From NCBI GenBank assembly GCA_051658525.1, contig JBOFMT010000062.1, positions 1 to 49,279 on the forward strand: DNA of 49,279 bases. The letters run 5' to 3'. Source of the DNA: JBOFMT01 sp051658525. GTDB lineage: Bacteria > Bacillota_I > Bacilli_A > Erysipelotrichales > Erysipelotrichaceae. The notes beneath the pieces are model-generated. The model saw only the letters and a program-made list of their open reading frames with translations, had not been told where the DNA came from and ran no database searches. How positions within the stretch are numbered: position 1 is the first letter of the stretch; the number at the start of each line of letters is the position of its first letter. Shown here piece after piece: positions 7,563 through 16,171 of this stretch. The position numbers and the translations under genes are program-made.

Positions 7563-8408
7563 ATGAAGATTCCATTTCAAATTGATTTAAAAGACAAAGT
7601 AGTCGTTGTAACAGGAGCTGGTGGTGTATTATGTTCCCTCTTTGCGAAAGCGATGAGTGATTGTGGAGCAAAAGTTGCGCTACTAGATTTAAACTTAGAA
7701 GCAGCACAAGGATATGCAGAAGAAATTAATCAAGGTGGAGGTATTGCCAAAGCTTATAAAGTAAATGTATTAGATAAAGCAAGTTTAGAAGCAGCACGTA
7801 ATAGCATTGCTCAAGATTTGGGAACTTGCGATATTTTAATCAATGGAGCTGGTGGAAATTCACCAAAAGCGACAACAGATAACGAAGTATTTCATGCAGA
7901 AGATTTAGGAAAGATGAAAACCTTCTTTGATTTGGATCAACAAGGGGTTGAATTTGTATTTTCCTTAAATTACATGGGAACCTTATTACCAACACAAGTA
8001 TTTGCACTTGATATGATGAATAAAACAGGGGCTAGTATTTTAAATATTTCTTCGATGAATGCTTATACCCCATTGACAAAAATACCAGCTTACTCTGGTG
8101 CAAAAGCAGCGATTTCAAACTTAACACAATGGTTAGCCGTACATTTTGCTGATGTAAATATTCGTTGTAATGCCATTGCTCCAGGATTCTTTGTTACCAA
8201 ACAAAATGAGCGTTTGTTATTCAATGAAGATGGTACACCGACAGCACGTTCTGAAAAAATCTTACGTAACACACCGATGAATCGGTATGGTAAAGATGAA
8301 GAATTGATCGGTACGTTATTGTATTTGGTATCACAAGAAGCGAGTGGATTTGTCAATGGTGTTGTGATTCCAGTCGATGGTGGATTTAGCGCATATAGCG
8401 GAGTATAA
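7563..8408 (+). CDS. uxuB: D-mannonate oxidoreductase (fructuronate reductase), SDR type
   Basis: 281 residues, classical short-chain dehydrogenase. The cofactor motif is VTGAGGVLC near residue 17, then NGAGGN (NNAG equivalent), a catalytic Ser/Tyr/Lys set around SSMNAY and YSGAKAAISN, and APGFF. It starts directly after the uxuA stop with AAAGGAG ahead. In Bacillus-type uronate operons the fructuronate-to-mannonate step is done by an SDR next to uxuA rather than the long-chain enzyme of E. coli. The residues between NNAG and the active site are longer than usual (KMKTFFDLDQQGVEFVF), which is typical of this subgroup. Confidence 0.85.
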   Translation: MKIPFQIDLKDKVVVVTGAGGVLCSLFAKAMSDCGAKVALLDLNLEAAQGYAEEINQGGGIAKAYKVNVLDKASLEAARNSIAQDLGTCDILINGAGGNSPKATTDNEVFHAEDLGKMKTFFDLDQQGVEFVFSLNYMGTLLPTQVFALDMMNKTGASILNISSMNAYTPLTKIPAYSGAKAAISNLTQWLAVHFADVNIRCNAIAPGFFVTKQNERLLFNEDGTPTARSEKILRNTPMNRYGKDEELIGTLLYLVSQEASGFVNGVVIPVDGGFSAYSGV

Positions 8409-8409
8409 G

Positions 8410-9282
8410 ATGGAACATATTTATATTTCCGGATTTGCGGATGAGATATCATCAAAATTAGATGAACAAATTAACACAATGCATGACTTGGGGATGAGCT
8501 ATTTATGCTTGCGTAGTGCCGATGGAAAAAACATTGGGGATTATAGCCTAGCAGAAGTAGAGACAAGTATCCTTCCAAGACTTACAGCGGCAAACCTTAA
8601 AGTGAGTAGCATTGGTTCTCCCATTGGTAAAGTATTTATCGATGATGAGGCAGGGTTTGAAAAACAAAAAACGATGTTACATGAGCTTTGTAAGATTGCG
8701 GTGGCCTGTAATACATCGTATATTCGAATGTTCTCCTTCTATATCAAAGAAGGGCAAGACTACGACAGCTATACAGAACAGGTGATTGAAAAACTACAAG
8801 CTTTTATTGAGATTGCACAGCAATACAATGTGATTTTATTACATGAAAACGAAAAAGATATTTATGGAGACAACGCAGCTCGTTGCCTCACATTAATGCA
8901 ACGTTTGAGTGGACCACATTTCAAGGCAATCTTCGACTTTGCAAATTTTGTACAAGTAAAACAAGATCCACAACAAGCTTGGGATTTGTTGGTACCGTAT
9001 ATAGCTTATATTCATATTAAAGATGCTTCCTATGATCACAACGAAAATGTACTATGTGGTACGGGTGATGGTCAAATTGCAAATATACTGCAACAAGCAA
9101 TACAAAATGGATATCAAGGGTTCCTAACGATGGAACCACACCTGGTGTTGTTTGATGCGTTGAAAGATTTGGAATTGGAAGATGTATCCAATATCATTAA
9201 AGATGATAAGGGTCTAAATGGACCTAGTGCTTACAAATTACAATATGATGCACTCAATGCTATTTTAGCAGGCATCCACTAG
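8410..9282 (+). CDS. Sugar phosphate isomerase/epimerase family protein (TIM barrel)
   Basis: 290 residues. The start was set at 8410 (MEHIYISGFADEIS), one base after the uxuB stop. The fold is the IolE/xylose-isomerase-like AP endonuclease family 2 barrel. Likely metal ligands are Glu in LLHENEKDIYG, Asp in AIFDFANF, His in YIHIKDA and Glu in LTMEPHL. Family members epimerise or dehydrate sugars, and some cleave 3-keto-glycosides by beta-elimination. It lies between uxuB and a Gfo/Idh gene and is not one of the five standard uronate enzymes. The substrate is unknown. Confidence 0.8.
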   Translation: MEHIYISGFADEISSKLDEQINTMHDLGMSYLCLRSADGKNIGDYSLAEVETSILPRLTAANLKVSSIGSPIGKVFIDDEAGFEKQKTMLHELCKIAVACNTSYIRMFSFYIKEGQDYDSYTEQVIEKLQAFIEIAQQYNVILLHENEKDIYGDNAARCLTLMQRLSGPHFKAIFDFANFVQVKQDPQQAWDLLVPYIAYIHIKDASYDHNENVLCGTGDGQIANILQQAIQNGYQGFLTMEPHLVLFDALKDLELEDVSNIIKDDKGLNGPSAYKLQYDALNAILAGIH

Positions 9283-9294
9283 AGGAGAAAGAAC

Positions 9295-10455
9295 ATGAAA
9301 AAAATGCGTTTGGGGATTATTGGATTGGGACAACAAGGTGGTTCCTATTTGAATTTTATTGCAGAAGCGAAAGTAAAAAACGTTGTTGTTGGAGCAGTTT
9401 GTGACATTGATCCAGCGAAACGTGCTGAGATTGCACAACGTTTTCCAACCTTACCATTCTTTGAAAACTATATCGAAATGATGGAAAGCGGATTGGTTGA
9501 TGCGGTTGTTACATGTGTTCCTCACTACCTACATCCAGAAATGGGAATCGAAGCATTGAAACGTGATATTCATGCATTACTAGAAAAACCTGCAGGTGTT
9601 TATAGCAAACAAGTACGTGAATTAAATGAATTCTCACTAACAAAACCGGATGTTAAGTTTGGAGTCTTCTTCAACCAAAGAACGAATCCATTGTATAAAA
9701 AAATCAAAGCCATTGTAGAAGCTGGTGAAATTGGAGCGATTCGTCGTACAGATTGGACGATAACAACATGGTGGCGTCCACAATCATACTATGACCAAAG
9801 TGCATGGCGTGCTACTTGGGGTGGTGAAGGTGGAGGTGTTCTTGTAAATCAAGCACCACATCAACTTGACTTATTCCAATGGATTTGTGGGATGCCAAAA
9901 GCGATCACTTCTGATGTGAAATATGGTTACCAAAGAAATATTGCAGTTGAAGATGATGTAACGGTAGTCCTTGATTATGGAAATGGAGCAACAGGTACCT
10001 TTGTTACTTGTACACATGATGTCATTGGTACGGACCGCTTTGAAATCGTTGGGGATAAAGGAAAAATCGTAATCGAAGACAGTAAAAAAGCAACAATCAA
10101 ACGTTTGCATAAAACAGAACAAGAAATGAATGAAACGATGAATATGATGGATGTTATGAAGCTGATGATGGGTGGACAAATGGATGCTCTTTATTCTACT
10201 GAAGTGATTGAAGAATCTCCAGCTTGGGGAATGCAACACTGTGAAGTTATGGAAAACTTTGCAGATGCTGTATTAAACGATGCTCCACTTTTAGCACCTG
10301 GTGTTGATGGAATTCGTGGTGTTGAGTTTGCAAATGCGATTCACTTGTCAAGTTGGTTAAATAAACCAGTAAGCTTACCACTTGATGAAGAATTGTTCTT
10401 AAGTGAATTAAATAAACGTATTGTGGAAGAAGGAAAATACGAGCCTAAAAACTAG
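9295..10455 (+). CDS. Gfo/Idh/MocA-family oxidoreductase
   Basis: 386 residues. It has an N-terminal Rossmann domain (MRLGIIGLGQQGGSYLNFI, then VCDIDPAKRAEIAQRFP), the EKPAG motif (LLEKPAGVYSK) and a C-terminal sheet domain with GEGGGVLVNQAPHQLDLFQW, where the conserved His and Asp sit. It is NAD(P)-dependent and oxidises a sugar hydroxyl. A 7-bp hairpin overlaps its stop codon. The adjacent second Gfo/Idh gene is related in layout but clearly diverged (shorter, different C-terminus). It could form a hetero-pair or act on another sugar position. Confidence 0.85.
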   Translation: MKKMRLGIIGLGQQGGSYLNFIAEAKVKNVVVGAVCDIDPAKRAEIAQRFPTLPFFENYIEMMESGLVDAVVTCVPHYLHPEMGIEALKRDIHALLEKPAGVYSKQVRELNEFSLTKPDVKFGVFFNQRTNPLYKKIKAIVEAGEIGAIRRTDWTITTWWRPQSYYDQSAWRATWGGEGGGVLVNQAPHQLDLFQWICGMPKAITSDVKYGYQRNIAVEDDVTVVLDYGNGATGTFVTCTHDVIGTDRFEIVGDKGKIVIEDSKKATIKRLHKTEQEMNETMNMMDVMKLMMGGQMDALYSTEVIEESPAWGMQHCEVMENFADAVLNDAPLLAPGVDGIRGVEFANAIHLSSWLNKPVSLPLDEELFLSELNKRIVEEGKYEPKN

Positions 10456-10459
10456 GCTC
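10441..10459 (+). other. Intercistronic hairpin without T run
   Basis: GAGCCTA-aaaac-TAGGCTC, a perfect 7-bp stem covering the stop codon of the first Gfo/Idh gene. CTCCC just after it can also pair with the downstream GGGGG/GGAG ribosome-binding region. It is likely an mRNA stability or translation element rather than a terminator. Confidence 0.5.
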
Positions 10460-10487
10460 TCCCTCTGGGGGATTGGAGGATCATAAG

Positions 10488-11498
10488 ATGAACGTTGGAA
10501 TCATTGGATTGGGAGATATTTCTGCGATTCATATTGCAGCTATCAAGGGAATGGTGAATGCTAACTTGGTTGCTGTATGTGATATCGATGAGACGAAAAG
10601 AAACCATGTGGATGCAAGCTTTTACACAGACTATCATGAGATGTTAGCGAAGGAAACGTTGGATGTTGTCCACATATGTTTACCACATCACCTACATGTA
10701 CAAGCAGCAAAGGATGTCATTGCTGCAGGTATCCATGTGTTGCTAGAAAAACCAGTAGGACTTAGCTATGCACAAGGAAAAGAATTGGCTGATTTTGCAG
10801 CACAATATCCAGAAGTGAAAGCAAGTGTTTGTTTACAAAATCGATTCAATGCAAGTTTTACACGGTTACAAAAAGAACTTGCAAACCCATCGGTAGGTAA
10901 GCTAATTGGAATGAAAGGTCTAGTAACGTGGAATCGGGAACAGAATTACTACGATGCCAAGCCTTGGCGAAAAGATAAAGCGCTGGCTGGTGGGGGAGCG
11001 ATGATCAACCAATCCGTTCATACGTTGGATTTGTTACAACTTCTCGGTGGAACTATTGCATCTATCAAAGGTATGGTAGGGAATTTAGGAACTTTGGATA
11101 TCGAAGTAGAAGATACAGCTGTAGCTAATATCGCCTTTACCTCTGGTGCTCGTGCAACCTATTTTGTAACAACATCTTATGTAGCAAATTCTTCGGTTGA
11201 ATTACAAGTCATTTGTGAACATGCGAAATTTACCATCAAGGATCAAGTTTTGTATCAACATGACGAAGATAATAACAAAACAGTGCTAATCGAAGATGAA
11301 CGATTAGCAGGAACAAAGTTCTATTATGGTGCTAGCCATGCATTGCTAATCGCTGATTTCTATCAAGCGATCAACCAACAACACGAGTGTTATGTTAGTG
11401 TTGCGGATGCCCTAGCTTCCATTGCTATGATTGATGCCATTCAAGCATCACAACTACAACAAAAAAATATACCATTTAAAGGAGAGTCACATGAATAA
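10488..11498 (+). CDS. Gfo/Idh/MocA-family oxidoreductase (second)
   Basis: 336 residues from the ATG at 10488; GGAGGA lies 7 nt upstream, so the longer TTG frame is rejected. N-terminal MNVGIIGLGDISAIHIAAI is the Rossmann glycine motif, followed by VCDIDETK, HVLLEKPVG and the C-terminal catalytic block GGGAMINQSVHTLDLLQLLGG with the expected His and Asp. It is NAD(P)-dependent. It ends GESHE, and the next gene starts 8 bp before this stop, indicating coupled translation. Confidence 0.85.
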   Translation: MNVGIIGLGDISAIHIAAIKGMVNANLVAVCDIDETKRNHVDASFYTDYHEMLAKETLDVVHICLPHHLHVQAAKDVIAAGIHVLLEKPVGLSYAQGKELADFAAQYPEVKASVCLQNRFNASFTRLQKELANPSVGKLIGMKGLVTWNREQNYYDAKPWRKDKALAGGGAMINQSVHTLDLLQLLGGTIASIKGMVGNLGTLDIEVEDTAVANIAFTSGARATYFVTTSYVANSSVELQVICEHAKFTIKDQVLYQHDEDNNKTVLIEDERLAGTKFYYGASHALLIADFYQAINQQHECYVSVADALASIAMIDAIQASQLQQKNIPFKGESHE

Positions 11499-12357
11499 CA
11501 ATCGTATTGGTGTACAGTTTTCAACCGTAAAAAGTAAAGTCGTTCAATTGGGTGTTTATGGATTATTAAAAGAATTAGCAGAGATGGGTGTTAAAGTTGT
11601 TGAATTATCACAAGTTGATATCAACCCAAATACCATCGCGGAAATCAATTTAGCTCGTGAAGAATTTGGAACAGAAATTTGTGCAATGAGTGCAGCGGTG
11701 GATCCAATGATGCCAGGGTTTATGGCTGGGGAAACTCTATCGACACATTTCGATAAAATTGTAGCTGATTGTAAAGCAGTAGGATGTAACTTCCTACGTA
11801 TTGGGATGATGCCGTTTTCTTTGTTAAGTGCTGACAAAGCTACCATTGTTGCTTGGGCTCAACGCGTAAATGGAATTTGTGAACAATTAGCAGAACATGA
11901 TATTGAATTATATTATCATAATCACCATGTGGAGTTTAAACAAATTGAAGGGGAAACTATTTTAGATATCCTTCGTGACAATGCTCCATTGTTGGGGTTT
12001 GAACTCGACATTCACTGGATTCAACGCGGTGGATATAATCCAGTAGAAGTCATTAACAACTATGCAGGCCGTATCAAATTACTTCACTTAAAAGACTACC
12101 GTATTGGTGTGGTTGATATGAGTGCAATGGCTGGTGGAAACATGGCTGGATTTATGAATGCATTTAACAATGTGATTGAATTTGCTGAAGTAGGTGAAGG
12201 AAATCTAGATATCACTGCTTGTATTGAGGCAGGTGTTGCTGGTGGTGCTAGCTACTTCTTAATTGAACAAGATACGAGTTATGGAAAAGATCCACTCGCT
12301 TGCTTGGCATTATCGAAAGCAAATCTAGAAACAATGGGTTACGGCGACTGGTTCTAG
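11491..12357 (+). CDS. Sugar phosphate isomerase/epimerase family protein (second)
   Basis: 288 residues. ATG at 11491 follows AAAGGAGA and overlaps the preceding gene by 8 bp. It is a TIM-barrel AP-endonuclease-2-like protein. Candidate ligands are the His-rich YYHNHHVEFK, Asp in GFELDIHWIQRGG, His in LLHLKDYRI and Glu in FLIEQDTSYG. The HNHH, LDxxW and HxKD pattern resembles IolE and 3-dehydro-sugar-processing relatives. It sits beside the second Gfo/Idh, so each oxidoreductase has an isomerase-type partner. The substrate is unknown. Confidence 0.8.
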   Translation: MNNNRIGVQFSTVKSKVVQLGVYGLLKELAEMGVKVVELSQVDINPNTIAEINLAREEFGTEICAMSAAVDPMMPGFMAGETLSTHFDKIVADCKAVGCNFLRIGMMPFSLLSADKATIVAWAQRVNGICEQLAEHDIELYYHNHHVEFKQIEGETILDILRDNAPLLGFELDIHWIQRGGYNPVEVINNYAGRIKLLHLKDYRIGVVDMSAMAGGNMAGFMNAFNNVIEFAEVGEGNLDITACIEAGVAGGASYFLIEQDTSYGKDPLACLALSKANLETMGYGDWF

Positions 12358-12359
12358 CG

Positions 12360-13757
12360 ATGAAAGCATTTATGGATGAGGATTTCTTGCTCAGTAATGA
12401 AACAGCGAAACGATTATTTCATCAACATGCAGCAAAGATGCCGATCTATGATTACCATAATCATTTATCAGCACAAGAAATCTATGAAAATAAACAATAT
12501 CAAGATCTAACGGAAATTTGGTTGGGTGGCGATCACTATAAATGGAGACAATTGCGTACCAATGGAATTGCAGAACACTTGATTACAGGTGATGCAAGTC
12601 CAGAAGCAAAAATGGAAGCCTATGCGAAAACCATGCCCTATTTATTAGGAAATCCATTGTATCACTGGACGCATCTAGAATTACAGCGCTACTTTGGAAT
12701 TTATGAAACTTTAGGTCCAAAGAATTGGCGAGATATTTACAATACGTGTAATAGCTTGCTAGCAAAACCAGAGTATCGTGCTCGTGGTTTGTTGAAACAA
12801 ATGAAAGTTGAACTTGCTTGTACAACGGATGATCCCAAAGATGATTTACGATATCATTTAGCACTACAAGCAGAAGGGTACGATGTTAAAGTGTTACCAA
12901 CCTTTCGACCTGATGCAGCAGTACATATTGAAAAACCGGGCTTTGTTGCTTATATTGCAGCTTTATCACAAGTTGTTGCACGAGAATTATCGGATATTGA
13001 TGATTTACTTGGAGCACTAATTGAACGTCTTGATTTCTTTGTAAGTGCAGGGTGTGTCATTACAGACCATGGCATTGATGAAATGTTATTTGAAAAAGCA
13101 ACCCAAGCAGAAGTAAATGATATTTACCACCGTGTGTTACGTTATGAACCAATCACCAAGCAAGAGGTAGCGAAATACAAAGGATATCTACTTGTTGGAT
13201 TAGGGAAAGCGTATGCGCAAAGAAACCTTGTCATGCAATTACACTTAGGTCCAATGCGAAATAATTCCGCAAGACGACTAGAAGCTCTAGGACCAGATAC
13301 TGGATTCGATAGTATCAATGATGCACCGGTTGCACAAGCGCTATCGAACTATCTCAATGCCTTGGATCAAGAAAACCAATTACCAAAAACAATTTTATAC
13401 ACACTGAATCCAAGAGATAATGAAGTCTTAGCAACGATGTGTGGAAACTTTCAAGATGGTATTACACCAGGTAAAATTCAGTTTGGTACTGGTTGGTGGT
13501 TTAATGACCAAAAAGATGGCATGGAGCGACAATTGGAAGCATTGGCACAGCTTGGGATGTTATCTCGTTTTGTCGGAATGTTAACGGATAGTCGTAGTTT
13601 CTTATCCTTCCCACGTCATGAGTACTTCCGACGTATCTTATGTAATAAAATAGGATGTCTGGTGGAAGCTGGAGAATATCCAAACGATTTAGAAATTTTG
13701 GGTGAAATCGTGGAACATATTTGTTACTACAATATCAAACAGTATTTAAATATGTAA
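12360..13757 (+). CDS. uxaC: Uronate isomerase
   Basis: 465 residues, the family size. The start MKAFMDEDFLLSNETAKRLF aligns with the usual UxaC N-terminus, then IYDYHNHLSAQEIYENK (the HxH metal motif of the amidohydrolase fold) and a long conserved WLGGDHYKWRQLRTNG. Later blocks include CTTDDP, LHLGPMRNNS and GTGWWFNDQKDGM, then LGMLSRFVGMLTDSRS. It converts glucuronate to fructuronate or galacturonate to tagaturonate. It starts 2 nt after the previous stop without a strong ribosome binding site, which suggests coupled translation. It is the last gene of the operon. Confidence 0.95.
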   Translation: MKAFMDEDFLLSNETAKRLFHQHAAKMPIYDYHNHLSAQEIYENKQYQDLTEIWLGGDHYKWRQLRTNGIAEHLITGDASPEAKMEAYAKTMPYLLGNPLYHWTHLELQRYFGIYETLGPKNWRDIYNTCNSLLAKPEYRARGLLKQMKVELACTTDDPKDDLRYHLALQAEGYDVKVLPTFRPDAAVHIEKPGFVAYIAALSQVVARELSDIDDLLGALIERLDFFVSAGCVITDHGIDEMLFEKATQAEVNDIYHRVLRYEPITKQEVAKYKGYLLVGLGKAYAQRNLVMQLHLGPMRNNSARRLEALGPDTGFDSINDAPVAQALSNYLNALDQENQLPKTILYTLNPRDNEVLATMCGNFQDGITPGKIQFGTGWWFNDQKDGMERQLEALAQLGMLSRFVGMLTDSRSFLSFPRHEYFRRILCNKIGCLVEAGEYPNDLEILGEIVEHICYYNIKQYLNM

Positions 13758-13760
13758 AGA

Positions 13761-13785
13761 CTGAGAGTAATTCTCAGTTTTTTTT
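13761..13785 (+). terminator. Terminator of the uxuA-uxaC operon
   Basis: CTGAGA-gtaat-TCTCAG stem followed by eight T. Confidence 0.85.
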
Positions 13786-13900
13786 ACTTCGTCGGTATGC
13801 TGTCGTTTTATTTTGTGTAAGTAAGTGAATCATGAATTTACAAACAATAAAATTGCTAATGTTTCATTTATGTGATAACTTTTGCATAGAGGTGATAACG

Positions 13901-14458
13901 ATGTTACCAAAATACACAAAACGAGTTAATTTCTTTTGGTGGGTTTGTGCCACCATCTTCTTTATAGCGATCACAGGTTATGTATTACCCTACTTCTTAC
14001 AAGGAGCAAACACTGCAAGTCAGCAGTATTATGCCTATCGTTTTAATCTAGAGCTGTCCACACAACAAATTATCAATTTGCAAGTCGTTCTAGGGGAACA
14101 AGGGTGGAGTCAAGCGCTTCGTTTTCTTATCGATTGGATTTTTCCAATCAGTTATGTGTTTTACTTATGGACTTCCCTTGTTTTGGTGCTACGTCATCAA
14201 ACACATCCAAAGCTTTCCCTATTGTTGTGGCTTCCATGGATTACCCTATTGGTTGATTATGCACAACAGCTAGCAATACGATGGTATTTGTATCAAAGTA
14301 GTGTTCCAATCGGAACTTTAATACCCTACCTTACCCAATTAAAATGGATTTGTATTTATGGAACCTTTGCTGTGTTGGCAGTTGGATTCTTGTATAAGTT
14401 TGTAGATGTTCAAAAAGTTAGACTCTTTGGAACCAAAGAGATTCAAGATGATCGTTAG
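13901..14458 (+). CDS. Small integral membrane protein of unknown function
   Basis: 185 residues from the ATG at 13901, preceded by GAGGTGAT; an upstream in-frame ATG lacks a ribosome binding site. Four hydrophobic segments are visible: FFWWVCATIFFIAITGYV, FLIDWIFPISYVFYLWTSLV, LLLWLPWITLLVDY and WICIYGTFAVLAVGFLY. Between the first two lies an outer loop, with a charged C-terminus KEIQDDR. No family is recognised. It stands alone between two terminators. Confidence 0.65.
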   Translation: MLPKYTKRVNFFWWVCATIFFIAITGYVLPYFLQGANTASQQYYAYRFNLELSTQQIINLQVVLGEQGWSQALRFLIDWIFPISYVFYLWTSLVLVLRHQTHPKLSLLLWLPWITLLVDYAQQLAIRWYLYQSSVPIGTLIPYLTQLKWICIYGTFAVLAVGFLYKFVDVQKVRLFGTKEIQDDR

Positions 14459-14481
14459 TCTTTTATAACAATCATCGTTGT

Positions 14482-14541
14482 AAAGAGTTACATAATTTGC
14501 CAAATAATACTGTTATTTTGGTCATTGTAACTCTTTTTTTT
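14482..14541 (+). terminator. Long-stem terminator
   Basis: AAAGAGTTACA pairs with TGTAACTCTTT, and the inner CCAAATAA pairs with TTATTTTGG. A run of T follows. Confidence 0.8.
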
Positions 14542-14590
14542 GTAAGCATTTGTGAAGTGTAAAAACCACGAATAATCCATATCCTTGAAA

Positions 14591-14619
14591 TTGACAATCT
14601 TTGACGCTGTTTTATACTG
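14591..14619 (+). promoter_or_regulatory. Promoter of the lipoprotein esterase
   Basis: Perfect TTGACA (14591-14596), 17 bp spacer, TATACT (14614-14619). Confidence 0.75.
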
Positions 14620-14665
14620 CTACTAGATATGACATATATCGTACGTTCATAAAGGAGATTAAAAT

Positions 14666-15679
14666 ATGAAACGAATGAAAACAATTGTAGCGTTTGGAAT
14701 GTTGAGTATGTTGCTAGTAGCTTGTAGTTCTACAGATACCACAACCACTCCACCAACAACGACAACACCATCTGGTGGTGGTATGGGAAGCGGTGGTGGA
14801 TTTGGCGGTGGAAGTGTGGATACTTCTGGTATTACGACCAAATACTTGGATCTAACCTATGGAGATGCATCTGCAACACAAACGTTAGATATCTATTTAC
14901 CGAATGAAGGCGAAGGCCCTTTCCCAGTTATCGTTGCTGTCCATGGAGGAGCTTTTAAAGTAGGTTCAAAAACAGGAAGTGATGTTGCATCGATGATTGA
15001 AGGCGTCAATCGTGGATATGCCGTTGTGAGTGTAAACTATCGATTATCAGGTGAAGCGGTATTCCCGGCAGCAGTAAACGATGTAAAAGCAGCAATACGC
15101 TATGTGCGTGCCAATGCTAGTATGTATAATTTAAATCCAGATGCAATAGCAGCCTGGGGAGATAGTGCAGGTGGAAATTTAGTTGCAATGTTAGGAACTA
15201 CAGGTAATGTTACGACATTAGATGGAGATACCACAACCAATGCTGGTGTATCTTCAGCTGTACAAGCGGTAGTAGATTGGTTTGGTCCGATTGATTTCTT
15301 AAAAATGGATGAACAATTTACGGCGTTAGGAATTACACCGAAAATGGGAGCTACGAGTACCGACTCATCTCCTGAGAGTGCTTATATTGGTCAAAATATC
15401 ACAACAGATCCAGCATTAACAGCACAAGCAAATCCAGAAAGTTACATTGATACGCTAGATCCAGCAACGGCTCCAAGTTTCTTTATTCAACATGGAACCA
15501 TTGATTCAAATGTACCAATTACACAAAGTGAAAACTTTGCAGCTGCCTTGAGTGCTAAAATAGGTGCTGATAAAGTAAGTTACAATATTCTAGAAGGAGC
15601 AGGGCATGGAACCTCTGAGTTTGATGCAACAACGAATTTAGATTTGGTTTATGGATGGTTGGATAGCGTCTTAAAATAA
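14666..15679 (+). CDS. Lipoprotein alpha/beta-hydrolase (esterase/lipase-like)
   Basis: 337 residues. The signal peptide ends in a lipobox, MLLVAC, with the acylated Cys about residue 18. A low-complexity Thr/Pro then Gly/Ser linker to residue ~50 would space the enzyme from the membrane. The catalytic part shows VAVHGGAF (oxyanion HGGxF), AAWGDSAGG (Ser nucleophile in GxSxG), an Asp in HGTIDSNVP and the His in EGAGHGTS. It belongs to the hormone-sensitive-lipase-like esterases, which often deacetylate polysaccharides. It is extracellular and membrane-anchored, with a substrate I cannot tell. It is monocistronic, and the ribosome binding site is AAAGGAG. Confidence 0.85.
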   Translation: MKRMKTIVAFGMLSMLLVACSSTDTTTTPPTTTTPSGGGMGSGGGFGGGSVDTSGITTKYLDLTYGDASATQTLDIYLPNEGEGPFPVIVAVHGGAFKVGSKTGSDVASMIEGVNRGYAVVSVNYRLSGEAVFPAAVNDVKAAIRYVRANASMYNLNPDAIAAWGDSAGGNLVAMLGTTGNVTTLDGDTTTNAGVSSAVQAVVDWFGPIDFLKMDEQFTALGITPKMGATSTDSSPESAYIGQNITTDPALTAQANPESYIDTLDPATAPSFFIQHGTIDSNVPITQSENFAAALSAKIGADKVSYNILEGAGHGTSEFDATTNLDLVYGWLDSVLK

Positions 15680-15701
15680 AAACAAGATAAGAAACAAAGT
15701 G

Positions 15702-15733
15702 AAAAGAGTACACCAGTTTGGTGTACTCTTTTT
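15702..15733. terminator. Terminator after the esterase
   Basis: AAAAGAGTACACCA-gtt-TGGTGTACTCTTTT, an almost perfect 14-bp stem with A and T runs on both sides, so it may act in both directions. Confidence 0.85.
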
Positions 15734-15822
15734 AAGATTAGTTTGGTATGGTATCTCATCGATTAATGCTAGGGCGATGTTATACCACATATGGTAAGTG
15801 GTTGCTTTAACAATTGATTAGC

Positions 15823-16167
15823 TTAAAAAGCAGCATATAAGATAATGGCACATGCACTGACGATAAATGTAGAAAATACGATGGAAATGATTCCATATTT
15901 CAGATGAGCGCGATAGCGGATACCAAAGGGAAGTGCGATGCCTAGTGTTATGAGTGCTATGACCAAATAAATGGTACTTGTAATATAGGCTTCTGAATTT
16001 GCAAGAAAGAAAAGCAGTGCAAGAATTGTTAAAAACTGTGTGGATAGATATTCGCCGTGTTGATCGTTATTGAATTGCGATATCCTTTTTTTAAGGATGA
16101 AATATACAGCAATACAAATGAGTATGGATAGTAATAAAATAAAACAATTGTATATGAATAGTTTCAT
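15823..16167 (-). CDS. Small membrane protein downstream of a secreted protein gene
   Basis: 114 residues with four hydrophobic segments: FIYNCFILLLSILICIAVYFI, FLTILALLFFLA, TIYLVIALITLGIALPF and GIISIVFSTFIVSACAIILYAAF. Short basic or hydrophilic stretches (KKRISQFNNDQHGE, RYRAHLK) lie between. It starts 4 nt after the stop of the secreted-protein gene 16172-16594, so the two are co-transcribed. The small membrane partner of a secreted peptide could be an immunity or export protein, but this is inference. No family is recognised. Confidence 0.6.
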   Translation of the reverse strand: MKLFIYNCFILLLSILICIAVYFILKKRISQFNNDQHGEYLSTQFLTILALLFFLANSEAYITSTIYLVIALITLGIALPFGIRYRAHLKYGIISIVFSTFIVSACAIILYAAF

Positions 16168-16171
16168 ATCA

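Noticed and set aside
14659..14841. Minus-strand frame rich in Pro and Val opposite the esterase linker
   Set aside because: It is the antisense of the Thr/Pro/Gly linker, with no ribosome binding site or family pattern.
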